From: Marinobacter sp.
GTDB lineage: Bacteria; Pseudomonadota; Gammaproteobacteria; Pseudomonadales; Oleiphilaceae
Assembly: GCA_030457765.1 (NCBI GenBank)
Contig: JAKDUK010000026.1
Location: 1-34,969, forward strand
Direction of reading: 5' to 3'
Length of the DNA: 34,969 nt
A model generated the notes under the pieces. It saw only the letters and a list, made by a program, of their open reading frames with translations. It ran no database searches and had not been told where the DNA came from. The position numbers and the translations under genes are program-made. Positions 22,680 to 34,969 of the stretch are shown here, piece after piece (within the stretch, counting starts at the first letter, position 1; every line of letters starts with the position of its first letter).

Positions 22680-25600
22680 TGCGATTCACCGATATTTTCG
22701 TCCACCGGCCCGTACTGTCGACGGTGGTTAGCCTTCTTATTCTGTTGCTCGGTGTCCGGGCTGCCATGGAAATGGAAATCCGGCAGTATCCTGAGCTTGA
22801 AAGCACAACGGTTACTGTCACGACGGCCTACCCTGGCGCCAGCTCCGACTTGATCAAGGGCTTTATTACCACGCCCTTGCAGCAGGCGATTGCCGAAGCC
22901 AGTGGCATAGACTACCTGACCTCTACCAGCTCCCAGGGTACGTCGACCATCGCTGCCAAGATGAAGCTGAACTACGATGCCAACGACGCCCTGGCAGAGA
23001 TTCAGGCAAAGGTGGCCAGTCAGCGCAACGTTTTGCCTGCCGAGGCCCAGGATCCGGTTATCACCTCTACAACGGGTGACTCCACGGCGCTGATGTATAT
23101 CGCCTTTTATAGCGATGATCTCAAGGTGCCGCAGATTACCGATTACCTGACGCGGGTTGTACAGCCTCGAATTCAGGCCCTGGCGGGTGTGGGTAAGGCC
23201 AACATTTATGGCAGCCCGTTTGCGTTGCGAGTCTGGCTTGACCCAGAGCGCCTGGCGGCTGTTGACATGACGCCTCAGGAAGTCGTCGCAAAACTGCGTG
23301 CTAACAACTATCAAGCAGCGGTTGGCAACACCAAAGGTGCCTATACTGAAATCAGCATGACCAGTGACACAGACGTGTCTGATCCGGACGAATTCCGGAA
23401 CCTGGTAGTTAAAGAAACCAACGAAACCCAGATTCGCCTGCAGGATATTGCAAAGGTTGAGCTGGGATCGCAAACCTACGACAAGTTGGCACTGTATAAA
23501 GGCCAACAAGCCACCTTCGTGGCGATTGACCTTGCACCTGGCGCCAACCCCCTAACAGTGGCCGGGCTGGTGAAAGACGATCTGCCAGATATCCGAAGCC
23601 AGTTGCCTGCGGGCATGCATGTGCGGCTCGCATACGATTCATCTGACTTCATTGAAGATTCTATCAACGAGGTTATTCGCACCCTGCTGGAAGCCATGGC
23701 AATTGTACTGGTGGTGGTATTCCTTTGCCTGGGCTCGATCCGGGCATCCGTTGTGCCCTCGGTTGCAGTTCCGCTATCGCTAATAGGCGGTGCTTTTATC
23801 ATGCTGCTGTTCGGGTTTTCCCTGAACCTGCTCACGCTACTGTCTATGGTTCTCGCCATCGGCTTGGTGGTGGACGATGCCATTATCATGGTGGAAAACA
23901 TCCACAGGCACATCGCAGAAGGCGAATCACGACTTGATGCAGCCATACACGGTGCACGGGAAATGGCGGTGCCGATTATCGCCATGACCACTACCCTGGT
24001 TGCAGTGTATGCGCCCATCGGTTTTATGGGCGGCCTGGTCGGCTCGCTGTTCACCGAATTTGCCTTCACTTTGGCGGGCACGGTTGTTATCTCGGGCATC
24101 ATCGCACTGACGCTATCACCCATGCTATCCGGCGCGGTACTGAAGCCACACGGTAACCCTGGTAAGTTTGAATCTTTAGTTGAGAGAACCTTCGACGGTA
24201 TTTCGTCGGGCTACAAAGCCGTACTCGGCTCGCTGATGCAAACCAAATCCGTGGTCGTGTTCTTCGCACTGATTGTTCTGGGTTCAATTTACTTCATGGT
24301 GATGATGAGCCAGAACGAATTGGCCCCTACTGAAGACCAGGGCATTCTTTTCTATCAAGGCCTTGGCCCGCAAACCGCCACGATGGATTACCTGACCGAA
24401 CACGGTAGTGAAGTTCAGAATCGTATAGCAACGGTGCCGGGTTACCAGGAAGACTTCATGATCATCGGCATCACGGCGCCAAACGCCGTGTTTGGCGGCT
24501 TTAAAATGGAGCCCTGGAGCAAGCGCGACGTAACCCAGTTTGAAGTACAACCCCAACTGGATGCGGAACTCAAGCACGTAACTGGTCTGCAAACTGCTGC
24601 ATTTGCGCAGCCAGCTCTGCCTGGCTCCGGGGGTGGTTTGCCGTTCCAGTTCGTGATCACCACTGGCAACAGCTACGAGCAACTTGATCAGGTTGCTGAT
24701 GAGTTGCTTGGCAAAGCCATGGGTAGTGGTAACTTCATGTTCCTGCAGAAATCCATCAACTTTAACCGCCCGGTTACCCGCATCAACGTAGATCGCGACC
24801 GGGTTGCCGACCTGGGGCTTTCTATGCAAGACGTAGGGCAGTCGCTTTCCAGCATGCTTGGTGGTGGTTACATCAACCGCTTCAGCATGGAAGGTCGGTC
24901 TTATCAGGTTATCCCACAGGTGGACCAGGAGTTTCGGCTAGACCAGCAGGCGCTGAATGATTACCACATTCGCACAAGCAAAGGGACTTTAGTGCCGTTA
25001 GGCAGTGTTGTGAGCTTTGAGAACGTTGTAGAGCCATCAGATCGTACTCAGTTCAACCAACAGAACTCTCTAACCCTTGAAGGCGTTATCATGCCAGGTG
25101 TCTCGGCTGGCGCAGCTATGGATTATGTTGAGGAAACGGCGGAGGAGATATTCCCACAAGGCTTCACCCATGACTACACTGGCCAAAGCAGACAGTTGGC
25201 AAATCAGGGTAGCGCTTTGGTGGTGACATTCTTCCTGTCACTGCTGGTCATCTACCTGGTGCTTGCGGCACAGTTTGAAAGCTGGAGAGATCCAATCATC
25301 ATCCTGGTTTCGGTGCCTATGTCTGTGGCAGGTGCCATGGCGTTTATTGTGCTTGGCTTTGCGACCATGAATATCTACACGCAGGTAGGTTTGATTACCT
25401 TGATCGGGGTTGTCTCTAAAAATGGCATACTGATTGTGGAATTTGCCAACCTGCTGCAGAAAGACAAAGGGCTGAACAAAGTAGAGGCTGTTATTGAAGC
25501 GGCTGCTATTCGTTTACGGCCGATCATCATGACATCGCTGGCGTTGATCTTCGCCATGGTGCCGCTGCTGATCGCCGCCGGCCCAGGCGCCGAGAGCCGC

Positions 25601-25756
25601 TTTGCCATTGGCCTGACCATCACAGCCGGGCTTGGTATTGGTACATTGTTCACGATCTTCGTACTGCCAGCGTTCTACATTTTGCTGGCCCGTGATCACC
25701 ACGAACACAAAGAAAACCAAGACGAAGCCAAAACACCGGTGCCAACAAACCCTTGA
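22679..25756 (+). CDS. RND multidrug efflux permease (HAE1 family, AcrB/MexB-like)
   Basis: A 1025-residue inner-membrane proton-driven pump working as a trimer. It shows the two-fold repeat with TM1 (11-29), large periplasmic loops, and TM4 carrying the proton-relay pair D399 and D400 (GLVVDDAIIMVENI). K914 in VSKNGILIVEF corresponds to the essential AcrB lysine. Both halves are complete, and the length is close to AcrB (1049). It is translationally coupled to the adaptor gene. No outer-membrane TolC/OprM gene follows, so the channel is presumably encoded elsewhere. A strong terminator ends the operon. The substrate range cannot be deduced. Confidence 0.95.
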   Translation: MRFTDIFVHRPVLSTVVSLLILLLGVRAAMEMEIRQYPELESTTVTVTTAYPGASSDLIKGFITTPLQQAIAEASGIDYLTSTSSQGTSTIAAKMKLNYDANDALAEIQAKVASQRNVLPAEAQDPVITSTTGDSTALMYIAFYSDDLKVPQITDYLTRVVQPRIQALAGVGKANIYGSPFALRVWLDPERLAAVDMTPQEVVAKLRANNYQAAVGNTKGAYTEISMTSDTDVSDPDEFRNLVVKETNETQIRLQDIAKVELGSQTYDKLALYKGQQATFVAIDLAPGANPLTVAGLVKDDLPDIRSQLPAGMHVRLAYDSSDFIEDSINEVIRTLLEAMAIVLVVVFLCLGSIRASVVPSVAVPLSLIGGAFIMLLFGFSLNLLTLLSMVLAIGLVVDDAIIMVENIHRHIAEGESRLDAAIHGAREMAVPIIAMTTTLVAVYAPIGFMGGLVGSLFTEFAFTLAGTVVISGIIALTLSPMLSGAVLKPHGNPGKFESLVERTFDGISSGYKAVLGSLMQTKSVVVFFALIVLGSIYFMVMMSQNELAPTEDQGILFYQGLGPQTATMDYLTEHGSEVQNRIATVPGYQEDFMIIGITAPNAVFGGFKMEPWSKRDVTQFEVQPQLDAELKHVTGLQTAAFAQPALPGSGGGLPFQFVITTGNSYEQLDQVADELLGKAMGSGNFMFLQKSINFNRPVTRINVDRDRVADLGLSMQDVGQSLSSMLGGGYINRFSMEGRSYQVIPQVDQEFRLDQQALNDYHIRTSKGTLVPLGSVVSFENVVEPSDRTQFNQQNSLTLEGVIMPGVSAGAAMDYVEETAEEIFPQGFTHDYTGQSRQLANQGSALVVTFFLSLLVIYLVLAAQFESWRDPIIILVSVPMSVAGAMAFIVLGFATMNIYTQVGLITLIGVVSKNGILIVEFANLLQKDKGLNKVEAVIEAAAIRLRPIIMTSLALIFAMVPLLIAAGPGAESRFAIGLTITAGLGIGTLFTIFVLPAFYILLARDHHEHKENQDEAKTPVPTNP

Positions 25757-25773
25757 CGGCCAACCGGTAAACC

Positions 25774-25812
25774 AAAAACCCGGCTTGCCTTTTTGGTGGG
25801 TCGGGTTTTTTT
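25774..25812 (+). terminator. intrinsic terminator of the RND operon
   Basis: AAAAACCCG (25774-25782) pairs with CGGGTTTTT (25802-25810), with an inner CC/GG stem in the loop, and T continues to 25812. It lies 18 bases after the permease stop codon. Confidence 0.85.
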
Positions 25813-25893
25813 GGCTTTCATGTCGGCATCCGGGTAATCTGAAGCTCTGGCCCGCTGTTTATATTGGAAAATCACCGCTATCGTGCTGTTATC

Positions 25894-26217
25894 ATGACTC
25901 TTGGAACCCTGTTCTGGCTATTTGTTGCAGCTTTTGCCGTTTGGTACTGGTGGCGCGCTAAAGCCATTAAAGACTCTGTACTCCAGTCAGCCCACCGCTA
26001 CTGCAAAACCATGGATGTAATGCTGCTTGATGACGCCATCTATCTGCGGGGTCTCTGGTTCAAACGGGATGACAAGGGCCAACTCCGCGTGTGGCGGCGT
26101 TTTATGTTTGATTTTACCTCCACTGGTGAAGAGCGTTACAGCGGCCGGGTTATTATGCTGGGGCAGCGAATACTGCATATGGAGCTGGAACCGCACAGGT
26201 TCTCTTCGGATCTCTAA
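25894..26217 (+). CDS. DUF3301 family small membrane protein
   Basis: A 107-residue protein with one N-terminal membrane helix (about 3-20, GTLFWLFVAAFAVWYWW) and a cytoplasmic part. The part with HRYCKTMDVMLLDDAIYLRG, then WRRFMFDFTSTGEERYSGRV and ending MELEPHRF, is the DUF3301 pattern seen across gammaproteobacteria. No function is known. The ATG at 25894 is used as the first ATG; a TTG 30 bases earlier is in frame. Neither has a convincing ribosome binding site. It stands alone between the efflux terminator and the aminotransferase gene. Confidence 0.75.
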   Translation: MTLGTLFWLFVAAFAVWYWWRAKAIKDSVLQSAHRYCKTMDVMLLDDAIYLRGLWFKRDDKGQLRVWRRFMFDFTSTGEERYSGRVIMLGQRILHMELEPHRFSSDL

Positions 26218-26336
26218 GGTAGAGTTCCAGCAGCGTTACCCCATCGCACCTCGGCAATCACCTATCCGCATAACACACAAACATATGTTTGGTTTCCTAT
26301 ACTGTTGGTGCCACTCCCAACCAACAGACCGGTAAA

Positions 26337-27632
26337 ATGCACATCCAAAACGACCAGCGCTTTGCGATCAACCTGAACGTTCGGGGCATTCAGCCCTCCG
26401 CCACCCTGCGCATTAACGAGCTAAGCAACCAGCTCAAAGCTGAAGGCAAAGACATCATCAAGCTCGGGCTGGGGCAATCGCCCTTCCCTGTACCCGAGCG
26501 CGTAGTAGATGCGCTCAAAGAGCACGCCCACGAGAAGGACTACCTGCCAGTTAAGGGCCTCAAAAGCCTGCGTGAATCCATTTCGGGCTATATCAACCGC
26601 AGTGAGCGTATGCACAGCAGCTGGGAAGATGTGTTGATTGGCCCTGGCTCCAAGGAGCTGCTGTTTATTCTGCAATTAGCCTACTACGGCGACCTGCTCA
26701 TCCCCCGCCCAAGCTGGGTTTCCTACGCCCCCCAGGCTCGTATTATTGGCCGCTCAGTACACTGGTTGCCCACCCACGCCGACAACAACTGGCAGCTAAC
26801 GGCAGAAGAACTGGACATCGTATGCCGGGACGACATTTCACGCCCGCGCATTCTCGTTCTCAACTACCCGTCCAACCCCACTGGCTGCACCTACACAGAC
26901 GACCAACTGCTGGCCATTGCAAACGTGGCCCGCAAGTACAAGCTGATCCTGCTTTCGGATGAGATCTACGGCGAAGTGCACTTTGAAGGTAAGCACAAAT
27001 CCATCGCTCGTTATTATCCGGAAGGTACGATTATCAGCACCGGTTTGAGCAAGTGGGCCGGTGCCGGCGGCTGGCGCTTGGGCACGTTTATTTTTCCGAA
27101 GGAACTGCGCACCCTGCAAGACGCCATGGCAATCATCGCCAGCGAAACCTACACGGCCACCAGCGCGCCCATACAGCATGCAGGCATTACAGCTTTTAAC
27201 GGCGGCGAAGACATAGACGAGTACCTCAAACAGTCCCGCCGGGTGCTTAAAGTGATTGGCGAATACATGCACCGCCGCCTGAACGACATGGGTGCAGTAG
27301 TGCAAAAACCGGAAGGCGCGTTTTATCTGTTTCCGGATTTTTCAAGCTTCCGCGAGCAACTCCTCAGAAAAGACATCAAAACCAGCCAGGCGTTTTGCCA
27401 GGCGTTACTGGAAAACACCGGTGTTGCCATTTTGCCCGCCAGCGACTTTGGTTTTGTGCCCGACCACCTGGCCGCACGCCTGGCATTTGTGGATTTCGAC
27501 GGCACCGCTGCCCTGGAACTGGCCGGCGGGGACTATGCCGACCAGGAACTGGCTGATGACTTTGTGGCGCAAGCAGGCCCCCGCTTGGTGAAGGCCATGG
27601 ACAAGATGGAAGCCTGGCTAAAAAGCCTCTGA
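26337..27632 (+). CDS. class I/II PLP-dependent aminotransferase
   Basis: A 431-residue fold-type I aminotransferase. The PLP-binding residues are N180 (NYPSNPTG), D208 and Y211 (LLSDEIYGE), and the Schiff-base lysine K239 (STGLSKWAGAGGWRLG). The C-terminal substrate-carboxylate Arg is in AARLAFVDFDG. It probably exchanges an amino group between an amino acid and a 2-oxo acid, in the aspartate/aromatic aminotransferase group; the substrate cannot be fixed. The ATG at 26337 is preferred over an in-frame TTG at 26289, although the ribosome binding site (GGTAAA) is weak. A phosphatase gene follows after 55 bases. Confidence 0.88.
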   Translation: MHIQNDQRFAINLNVRGIQPSATLRINELSNQLKAEGKDIIKLGLGQSPFPVPERVVDALKEHAHEKDYLPVKGLKSLRESISGYINRSERMHSSWEDVLIGPGSKELLFILQLAYYGDLLIPRPSWVSYAPQARIIGRSVHWLPTHADNNWQLTAEELDIVCRDDISRPRILVLNYPSNPTGCTYTDDQLLAIANVARKYKLILLSDEIYGEVHFEGKHKSIARYYPEGTIISTGLSKWAGAGGWRLGTFIFPKELRTLQDAMAIIASETYTATSAPIQHAGITAFNGGEDIDEYLKQSRRVLKVIGEYMHRRLNDMGAVVQKPEGAFYLFPDFSSFREQLLRKDIKTSQAFCQALLENTGVAILPASDFGFVPDHLAARLAFVDFDGTAALELAGGDYADQELADDFVAQAGPRLVKAMDKMEAWLKSL

Positions 27633-27687
27633 TCCGGCCCCATGATAGACTGGCGCCCTCATTCTTTAGAGTCTTAACGGGGGCGCT

Positions 27688-28509
27688 ATGTCTGATTCTG
27701 TTTCCTTGCGGGATATCACCGATTTTGCTGAAGATCTGGCCCTGGAGGCTGGTGAACTGATTCGCCGGGAGCGTAACAACACCCTACGCACCGACTACAA
27801 GCAGCAAACCGAGCTGGTCACCCACGCCGATGTGATGGCCGATGAATTCATCACCGGCGCCATCCACAAGCGCTTCCCCGACCACCGCATCTTGTCCGAA
27901 GAAACCATGCCCGACCTCAGCCAGGCCGAGAACCTGGACACACCTCTGTGGATCATCGACCCCATCGATGGCACGGTAAATTACGCCTATGGTCACCCGC
28001 AGGTTGCGGTGTCCATTGCCTACGCAGAAAACGGCCGGGTGCAGGCCGGCGTGGTACATGCGCCCTTCCCCGGTGAAACCTTCCGTGCCACTCGAGGCGA
28101 AGGCGCCACGCTTAATGGCAGCGCCATTAGCCACAGCGGTGCAACGGTTCCACGGGATGCGCTCTTTGCTACTGGCTTCCCTTACACGAAAAACAATCTG
28201 GCCCCGCTGATGAGCCGCTTGGACGCGATGATTCACCAGTGCCGCGACCTTCGGCGCATCGGCTCTGCCGCGCTGGATATCTGCTGGGTAGCCTGCGGGC
28301 GGCTGGACATCTACTACGAAAACGTCAGCCCCTGGGATTTTGCCGCCGCCCGCCTGATCGCTCTGGAAGCCGGCGCCACAGCTGGCCACTTCAGTGAAGT
28401 TCCCGACGGCTACCCAGCCGATCTCTGGGGCCGCGACATCCTGATTTCAGCGCCGGCTATCTGGCAACCTGTGCGCCAGGTTCTCCGGTCTGCCTCCAGC
28501 TATGACTAA
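27688..28509 (+). CDS. inositol monophosphatase family protein (SuhB/HisN-like)
   Basis: A 273-residue Mg-dependent phosphatase of the IMPase/FBPase fold. The metal site is formed by E71 and E72 (LSEET) and the signature DPIDGTVNY (91-99). The second signature is in SPWDFAAARLIALEAGA near the C-terminus. Family members hydrolyse inositol 1-phosphate, histidinol phosphate, 3'-phosphoadenosine 5'-phosphate or sugar phosphates; this one is not assignable. A GGGGG-containing ribosome binding site lies 5-9 bases before the ATG. It runs tail to tail with aconitase across 54 bases without a clear terminator. Confidence 0.88.
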   Translation: MSDSVSLRDITDFAEDLALEAGELIRRERNNTLRTDYKQQTELVTHADVMADEFITGAIHKRFPDHRILSEETMPDLSQAENLDTPLWIIDPIDGTVNYAYGHPQVAVSIAYAENGRVQAGVVHAPFPGETFRATRGEGATLNGSAISHSGATVPRDALFATGFPYTKNNLAPLMSRLDAMIHQCRDLRRIGSAALDICWVACGRLDIYYENVSPWDFAAARLIALEAGATAGHFSEVPDGYPADLWGRDILISAPAIWQPVRQVLRSASSYD

Positions 28510-28563
28510 GGCCATACCTGTGTCGGTGCAGACCTTGAGGCAATAGGACTTAACCAATCCCAC

Positions 28564-31422
<2,859 letters not shown>

Positions 31423-31520
31423 TCAACGCCTGAGTTGCGTGTTCGCGATCGCTTTAGCCGGGCACATACATAGGCCGGGCTTCAACGGCACCAAGATCTG
31501 GGTGTGAAGTGGGAGAGGCT

Positions 31521-31549
31521 TTGACAAGATCTCAAGCGCCTTCTACGTT
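31521..31549 (+). promoter_or_regulatory. putative sigma-70 promoter of the nuo operon
   Basis: A perfect TTGACA (31521-31526) is followed after 17 bases by TACGTT (31544-31549), a weak -10 box. It lies about 100 bases before nuoA in the 276-base gap between acnA and nuoA. Nothing else recognisable was found in this gap. Confidence 0.3.
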
Positions 31550-31647
31550 TAAACATAGCCGGTGACTGGCGAGTATCAAGCGAGAGCGCTGCCAGCATAG
31601 GTAAGTGCCATACAGGGGCATGATCTAAGTCATTATCAGGGTGCCTA

Positions 31648-32058
31648 ATGCAACAAAGTGCGACTGCGTTGATTGCCGAGTACTGGGCCATCGGGCTTTT
31701 TATCATGGCCGTTGTGGGGCTGTGTGCTTTCATGATCGGTGTGTCCGCTCTTCTCGGCGGTCGCAGCCAGGGACCCAGCAAAGCACTACCCTTCGAAAGC
31801 GGCATCATCGGCACAGGAAGTGCCCGCCAGCGTTTTTCCATTCAGTTTTATCTGGTCGCAATGCTTTTCGTGATCTTTGATATCGAAGCGGTGTTCCTGT
31901 TTGCCTGGTCGGTATCAGTGCGTGAAGTTGGCTGGAGCGGCTTTTGGGGTGCGGCAGTGTTTATCGCCATTCTTCTTGCGGGGCTTGTTTACGATCAGCG
32001 ATCTGGTGCGTTGAGCTGGGCTCCCCAGGGCAGTGACCGGCTGCATCGGGGAAAATAA
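31648..32058 (+). CDS. nuoA: NADH-quinone oxidoreductase subunit A
   Basis: A 136-residue membrane subunit of complex I with three helices (about 11-33, 67-87, 94-114). The loop after helix 1 carries [20 protein letters not shown], and the second helix contains [11 protein letters not shown], both hallmarks of NuoA/ND3. It forms part of the junction between the quinone site and the proton-pumping arm. AGGGTG lies just before the ATG. It is the first gene of the nuo operon, 32 bases before nuoB. Confidence 0.97.
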   Translation: MQQSATALIAEYWAIGLFIMAVVGLCAFMIGVSALLGGRSQGPSKALPFESGIIGTGSARQRFSIQFYLVAMLFVIFDIEAVFLFAWSVSVREVGWSGFWGAAVFIAILLAGLVYDQRSGALSWAPQGSDRLHRGK

Positions 32059-32090
32059 CCACTGATTGGTTTTCATCTGGGAGGCACGTT

Positions 32091-32771
32091 ATGGCATACA
32101 CCCTCACTCGGGCCGAAGATGCGCAAGCGGCAGACAATGCCCGCTATCCTTTAAACAAAAAACAGCAAGTCCAAGACCCGATGGAGCAACAAGTACACCG
32201 CAGCGTGTACACCGGCAAGCTTGCAGATGTGCTCAACTCAACCGTTAACTGGGGGCGCAAAAACTCTCTGTGGCCCTACAACTTCGGGCTGTCCTGCTGC
32301 TACGTAGAGATGACCACAGCCTTTACCTCCCCCCACGATATTGCCCGTTTCGGTGCCGAGGTTATCCGCGCGTCTCCGCGCCAGGCCGATTTCATGGTCA
32401 TTGCCGGCACCTGTTTCGTGAAGATGGCACCGGTTATCCAGCAGCTTTACGACCAGATGCTAGAGCCAAAATGGGTGATTTCCATGGGCTCCTGCGCCAA
32501 CTCTGGTGGCATGTATGACATTTATTCGGTCGTGCAGGGTGTCGACAAATTCTTACCTGTCGATGTTTATGTGCCCGGCTGCCCGCCGCGCCCGGAGGCC
32601 TTTTTACAGGGCTTGCAGCTGCTTCAGGATTCTATTCAGGAGGAGCGTCGGCCGTTGTCCTGGGTGGTTGGCGATCAGGGCGTTTACCGTGCCGAAATGC
32701 CATCGCAACGAGAGAAGCACCGCGACCGACGCATTCAGGTAACGGAGTTGCGCACACCAGACAGCGTATAA
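32091..32771 (+). CDS. nuoB: NADH-quinone oxidoreductase subunit B
   Basis: A 226-residue peripheral subunit carrying the terminal [4Fe-4S] cluster N2 next to the quinone site. The ligands are the tandem C69-C70 (LSCCYVEM), C135 (GSCANSGG) and C164 (PGCPPRPEA). The sequence closely follows E. coli NuoB (220 residues), including the C-terminal region [20 protein letters not shown] lies 7 bases before the ATG. A 97-base gap precedes nuoCD. Confidence 0.98.
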   Translation: MAYTLTRAEDAQAADNARYPLNKKQQVQDPMEQQVHRSVYTGKLADVLNSTVNWGRKNSLWPYNFGLSCCYVEMTTAFTSPHDIARFGAEVIRASPRQADFMVIAGTCFVKMAPVIQQLYDQMLEPKWVISMGSCANSGGMYDIYSVVQGVDKFLPVDVYVPGCPPRPEAFLQGLQLLQDSIQEERRPLSWVVGDQGVYRAEMPSQREKHRDRRIQVTELRTPDSV

Positions 32772-32787
32772 GCCAAGCATTTACCGG

Positions 32788-32842
32788 CCTGCGGCTTCGT
32801 TAAGACCGTAAGCAGGTTTCAGTCCGGCATTCTTACCGCAGG
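32788..32842 (+). repeat. inverted repeat in the nuoB-nuoCD gap
   Basis: CCTGCGG (32788-32794) and CCGCAGG (32836-32842) flank 41 bases within a 97-base gap, unusually long for adjacent nuo genes. The arms could fold the mRNA between the two cistrons. There is no T-run, so it is not an obvious terminator. Confidence 0.35.
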
Positions 32843-32868
32843 TTGGAGCGAGGGGGGCCACTGCCAAG

Positions 32869-34656
32869 ATGAGCACTGTTAAAACCGACACCGGCGCCAC
32901 AGCCGCTACCGATCACCGAACAAGCTCTCTTGTAGCGCCGCTGCGAGAAAAGTTTGGTGATAAGGTGTTGTGCGAGCAAACCACATTAACGGGCATGCCG
33001 GTGTTGTGGGTGAGTCGGGGTGCGCTGATTAATGTGCTGACAGAGCTGCGCCAGTTACCCGAACCGTTCGAAATGCTGTTTGATTTATCGGCCATTGACG
33101 AGCGCCTGCGCAGCCACAGACACGGCTTACCAGACGCCGACTACACCGTGTTCTACCAGCTGCTGTCGGTGTCGGGAAATCGCGACATCATGCTCAAGGT
33201 GGCGCTCTCTGAACACGGTTTGTCGCTGCCCAGCGTGATTTCTGTCTATCCCAACGCCAACTGGTACGAGCGCGAAGTCTGGGACATGTTCGGCATTCAC
33301 TTTGACGGGCACCCCAATCTGTACCGCATCCTGATGCCGCCCACCTGGCAGGGTCACCCGCTGCGCAAGGACCATCACGCCAGAGCCACAGAATTCGACC
33401 CCTATACCCTCACGGTAGAGGGTCAGGAAAAAGAGCAGCAGGCGCTGAAGTTCGAACCCGAAGACTGGGGCATGAAGCGGCAAAGTGATCATACCGAGTT
33501 CATGTTTCTCAATCTCGGCCCCAACCATCCCTCTGCCCACGGTGCCTTTCGTGTGGTGTTGCAACTCGATGGCGAAGAGATCGTCGATTGCGTGCCAGAT
33601 ATCGGCTACCACCATCGCGGTGCGGAAAAAATGGCTGAGCGCCAGTCCTGGCACAGTTTTATTCCCTACACCGACCGTATTGATTACGTGGGCGGCGTCA
33701 TGAACAACCTGCCCTACGTGCTGGCGGTTGAGAAACTCGCTGGCATACAGGTGAACGATCGCATCAACACCATTCGAGTGATGATGTCAGAGCTGTTTCG
33801 CATTACCAGCCACCTGCTTTTTCTGGGCACCTACCTGCAAGACCTCGGCGCCATGTCGCCGGTGTTCTATACCTTTACCGACCGCCAGAAGGGCTATGAC
33901 GTGATCGAAGCGATCACCGGCTTTCGCATGCATCCGGCGTGGTTTCGTATCGGCGGCGTAATGCAAGACCTGCCCAAAGGCTGGGATCGGCTCATGCAGG
34001 GCTTTGTCGACTGGATGCCTGCCCGACTCCGGGAATACGAAAAGGTAATGATGGAGAACTCTCTGGTTCGCGATCGCACCAAACACATTGCTGCCTTTGA
34101 TGCCACCAATGCCCTGGCCTGGGGAGTTACTGGCCCCAACTTGCGCGCCACCGGCTGCGACTTTGATCTGCGCAAGCAGCGCCCCTATTCCGGCTATGAA
34201 AACTTTGATTTCGAAATCCCGCTGGCGCAAAACGGCGATGCGTTCGATCGCGGCCAGTTGCGTATCGAAGAGATGCGCCAGAGCGTGAAAATTCTCCAGC
34301 AGTGCATCAACAATATGCCCGCAGGCGATTACAAAGCAGATCACCCGCTAACCACACCGCCCCCCCGGGAGCGCATGCTGGAGCATATCGAAACCCTGAT
34401 CACTCACTTTTTACAGGTGTCCTGGGGGCCGGTGCTGCCCGGTAATGAGTCGCTGCAGATGGTTGAAGCAACGAAAGGCATCAACGGTTATTACCTGACC
34501 AGTGACGGCGGCACCATGAGCTATCGCACGCGCATTCGCACGCCGAGCTTTCCGCACCTGCAACAGATTCCGGTGCTGATGCGCGGCGGTTTTGTGCCGG
34601 ATTTGATCGCGCACCTGGGCAGTATCGATTTTGTTATGGCCGATGTGGATCGCTGA
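32869..34656 (+). CDS. nuoC: NADH-quinone oxidoreductase fused subunit C/D
   Basis: A 595-residue fusion of the 30-kDa (NuoC) and 49-kDa (NuoD) subunits, as in E. coli (about 600). The C part (about 1-190) has the signature [19 protein letters not shown] and then GHPLRKDH. The D part (about 205-595) starts [15 protein letters not shown] and contains [14 protein letters not shown] and [15 protein letters not shown]. The D part lines the quinone pocket together with NuoB. The ATG follows a G-rich stretch (GAGGGGGG), but the spacing of about 13 bases is long. nuoE begins 2 bases after the stop. The fusion is often named nuoCD. Confidence 0.96.
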   Translation: MSTVKTDTGATAATDHRTSSLVAPLREKFGDKVLCEQTTLTGMPVLWVSRGALINVLTELRQLPEPFEMLFDLSAIDERLRSHRHGLPDADYTVFYQLLSVSGNRDIMLKVALSEHGLSLPSVISVYPNANWYEREVWDMFGIHFDGHPNLYRILMPPTWQGHPLRKDHHARATEFDPYTLTVEGQEKEQQALKFEPEDWGMKRQSDHTEFMFLNLGPNHPSAHGAFRVVLQLDGEEIVDCVPDIGYHHRGAEKMAERQSWHSFIPYTDRIDYVGGVMNNLPYVLAVEKLAGIQVNDRINTIRVMMSELFRITSHLLFLGTYLQDLGAMSPVFYTFTDRQKGYDVIEAITGFRMHPAWFRIGGVMQDLPKGWDRLMQGFVDWMPARLREYEKVMMENSLVRDRTKHIAAFDATNALAWGVTGPNLRATGCDFDLRKQRPYSGYENFDFEIPLAQNGDAFDRGQLRIEEMRQSVKILQQCINNMPAGDYKADHPLTTPPPRERMLEHIETLITHFLQVSWGPVLPGNESLQMVEATKGINGYYLTSDGGTMSYRTRIRTPSFPHLQQIPVLMRGGFVPDLIAHLGSIDFVMADVDR

Positions 34657-34658
34657 TT

Positions 34659-34969
34659 ATGTCGCAAATACCTGTCTCTCACAGCACGCCCACAGATCTC
34701 ATCGCAAGCGATGGTTTTCAGCTGCACGAGGACGATCGCCGGGCCATGCTGACCGAACGTGAGCATTACGAGCAGCCCCAGGCCGCCTGCATCGAAGCAC
34801 TGAAGATTGTACAAAAGCGCCACGGCTGGGTGCCGGATGGCGCGATTGTCGCCATCGCCGAAACCCTGGGGGTAGGTGCGGGTGCAGTGGAAGGTGTTGC
34901 TACCTTTTACAGCCTGATTTTTCGCCAGCCGGTCGGACGGCACGTAATCTTGCTGTGCGACAGCAGCTC
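34659..34969 (+). CDS. nuoE: NADH-quinone oxidoreductase subunit E, 5' part (cut by window edge)
   Basis: 103 codons are visible before the right edge; E. coli NuoE has 166. The thioredoxin-like fold is recognisable by the helical N-terminus (IEALKIVQKRHGWVPDGAI), then VEGVATFYSLIF and RHVILLCDSS. C100 is the first ligand of the [2Fe-2S] cluster N1a; the remaining ligands lie beyond the window. The start follows the NuoCD stop by 2 bases, so translation is probably coupled. Confidence 0.93.
   Translation, partial: MSQIPVSHSTPTDLIASDGFQLHEDDRRAMLTEREHYEQPQAACIEALKIVQKRHGWVPDGAIVAIAETLGVGAGAVEGVATFYSLIFRQPVGRHVILLCDSS

Noticed and set aside
34521..34943. 140-codon minus-strand frame over the nuoCD/nuoE junction
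   Set aside because: Antisense to well-conserved nuoCD and nuoE sequence, no domain.

Overview
The window reads as a chromosomal segment of a marine-type gammaproteobacterium, most like Marinobacter or a close relative. This is inferred from the long Pseudomonas-type isocitrate lyase, the fused NuoCD, a TRAP transporter, a DUF3301 protein and moderate GC. It is mostly single-copy metabolic and transport genes. I see no insertion sequence, phage gene, CRISPR array, rRNA or tRNA.

Layout. 1-149: start of a small secreted protein (minus, cut by the window edge) behind a sigma-54-like promoter. 568-2157: isocitrate lyase (minus). 2298-6028: two-gene minus operon, a SulP-STAS anion transporter overlapping by 4 bases a CASTOR/POLLUX-like RCK channel. 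6091-7817: plus operon of a ChaN-like lipoprotein and a SIMPL-domain protein. 7846-10103: divergent pair of a cytosolic GH84 (O-GlcNAcase-type) hydrolase and an acyltransferase-3 membrane protein, with a palindromic operator between. 10156-10614: small helical protein. 10754-13767: dctPQM TRAP transporter with an intercistronic terminator. 13997-16458: cyclopropane-fatty-acid-synthase-type methyltransferase plus a geranylgeranyl-reductase-like flavoprotein. 16541-18595: Dps and a dihydrolipoamide-dehydrogenase-type flavoenzyme (minus). 18666-19987: DAHP synthase (minus) behind an attenuator that encodes an aromatic-rich leader peptide. 20084-21391: a secretin-N-domain-like exported protein and a membrane J-domain protein, tail to tail. 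21564-25756: RND efflux pump (MFP and permease). 25894-28509: DUF3301 protein, class I aminotransferase, inositol-monophosphatase-family enzyme. 28564-31371: aconitase A (minus). 31648-34969: start of the nuo operon (nuoA, nuoB, nuoCD, nuoE cut by the edge).

The most interesting element is the region 19750-20024. A 45-codon reading frame (positions 19987 down to 19850) encodes MKTTQAICQLNV..., with 8 aromatic residues within 11 (FGWWFGYGFYF). It is followed by a hairpin and then a strong intrinsic terminator just before the DAHP synthase start. This looks like a transcription attenuator that senses Phe, Tyr and Trp charging together and controls the first enzyme of the shikimate pathway. Other points worth a second look are the SulP/RCK coupling, the Cfa plus reductase lipid-modification pair, and the phased operators of the GH84 divergon.

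Core metabolism is well represented: isocitrate lyase (glyoxylate shunt), aconitase, complex I and a TRAP carboxylate-type uptake system fit a respiratory heterotroph growing on organic acids or lipids.
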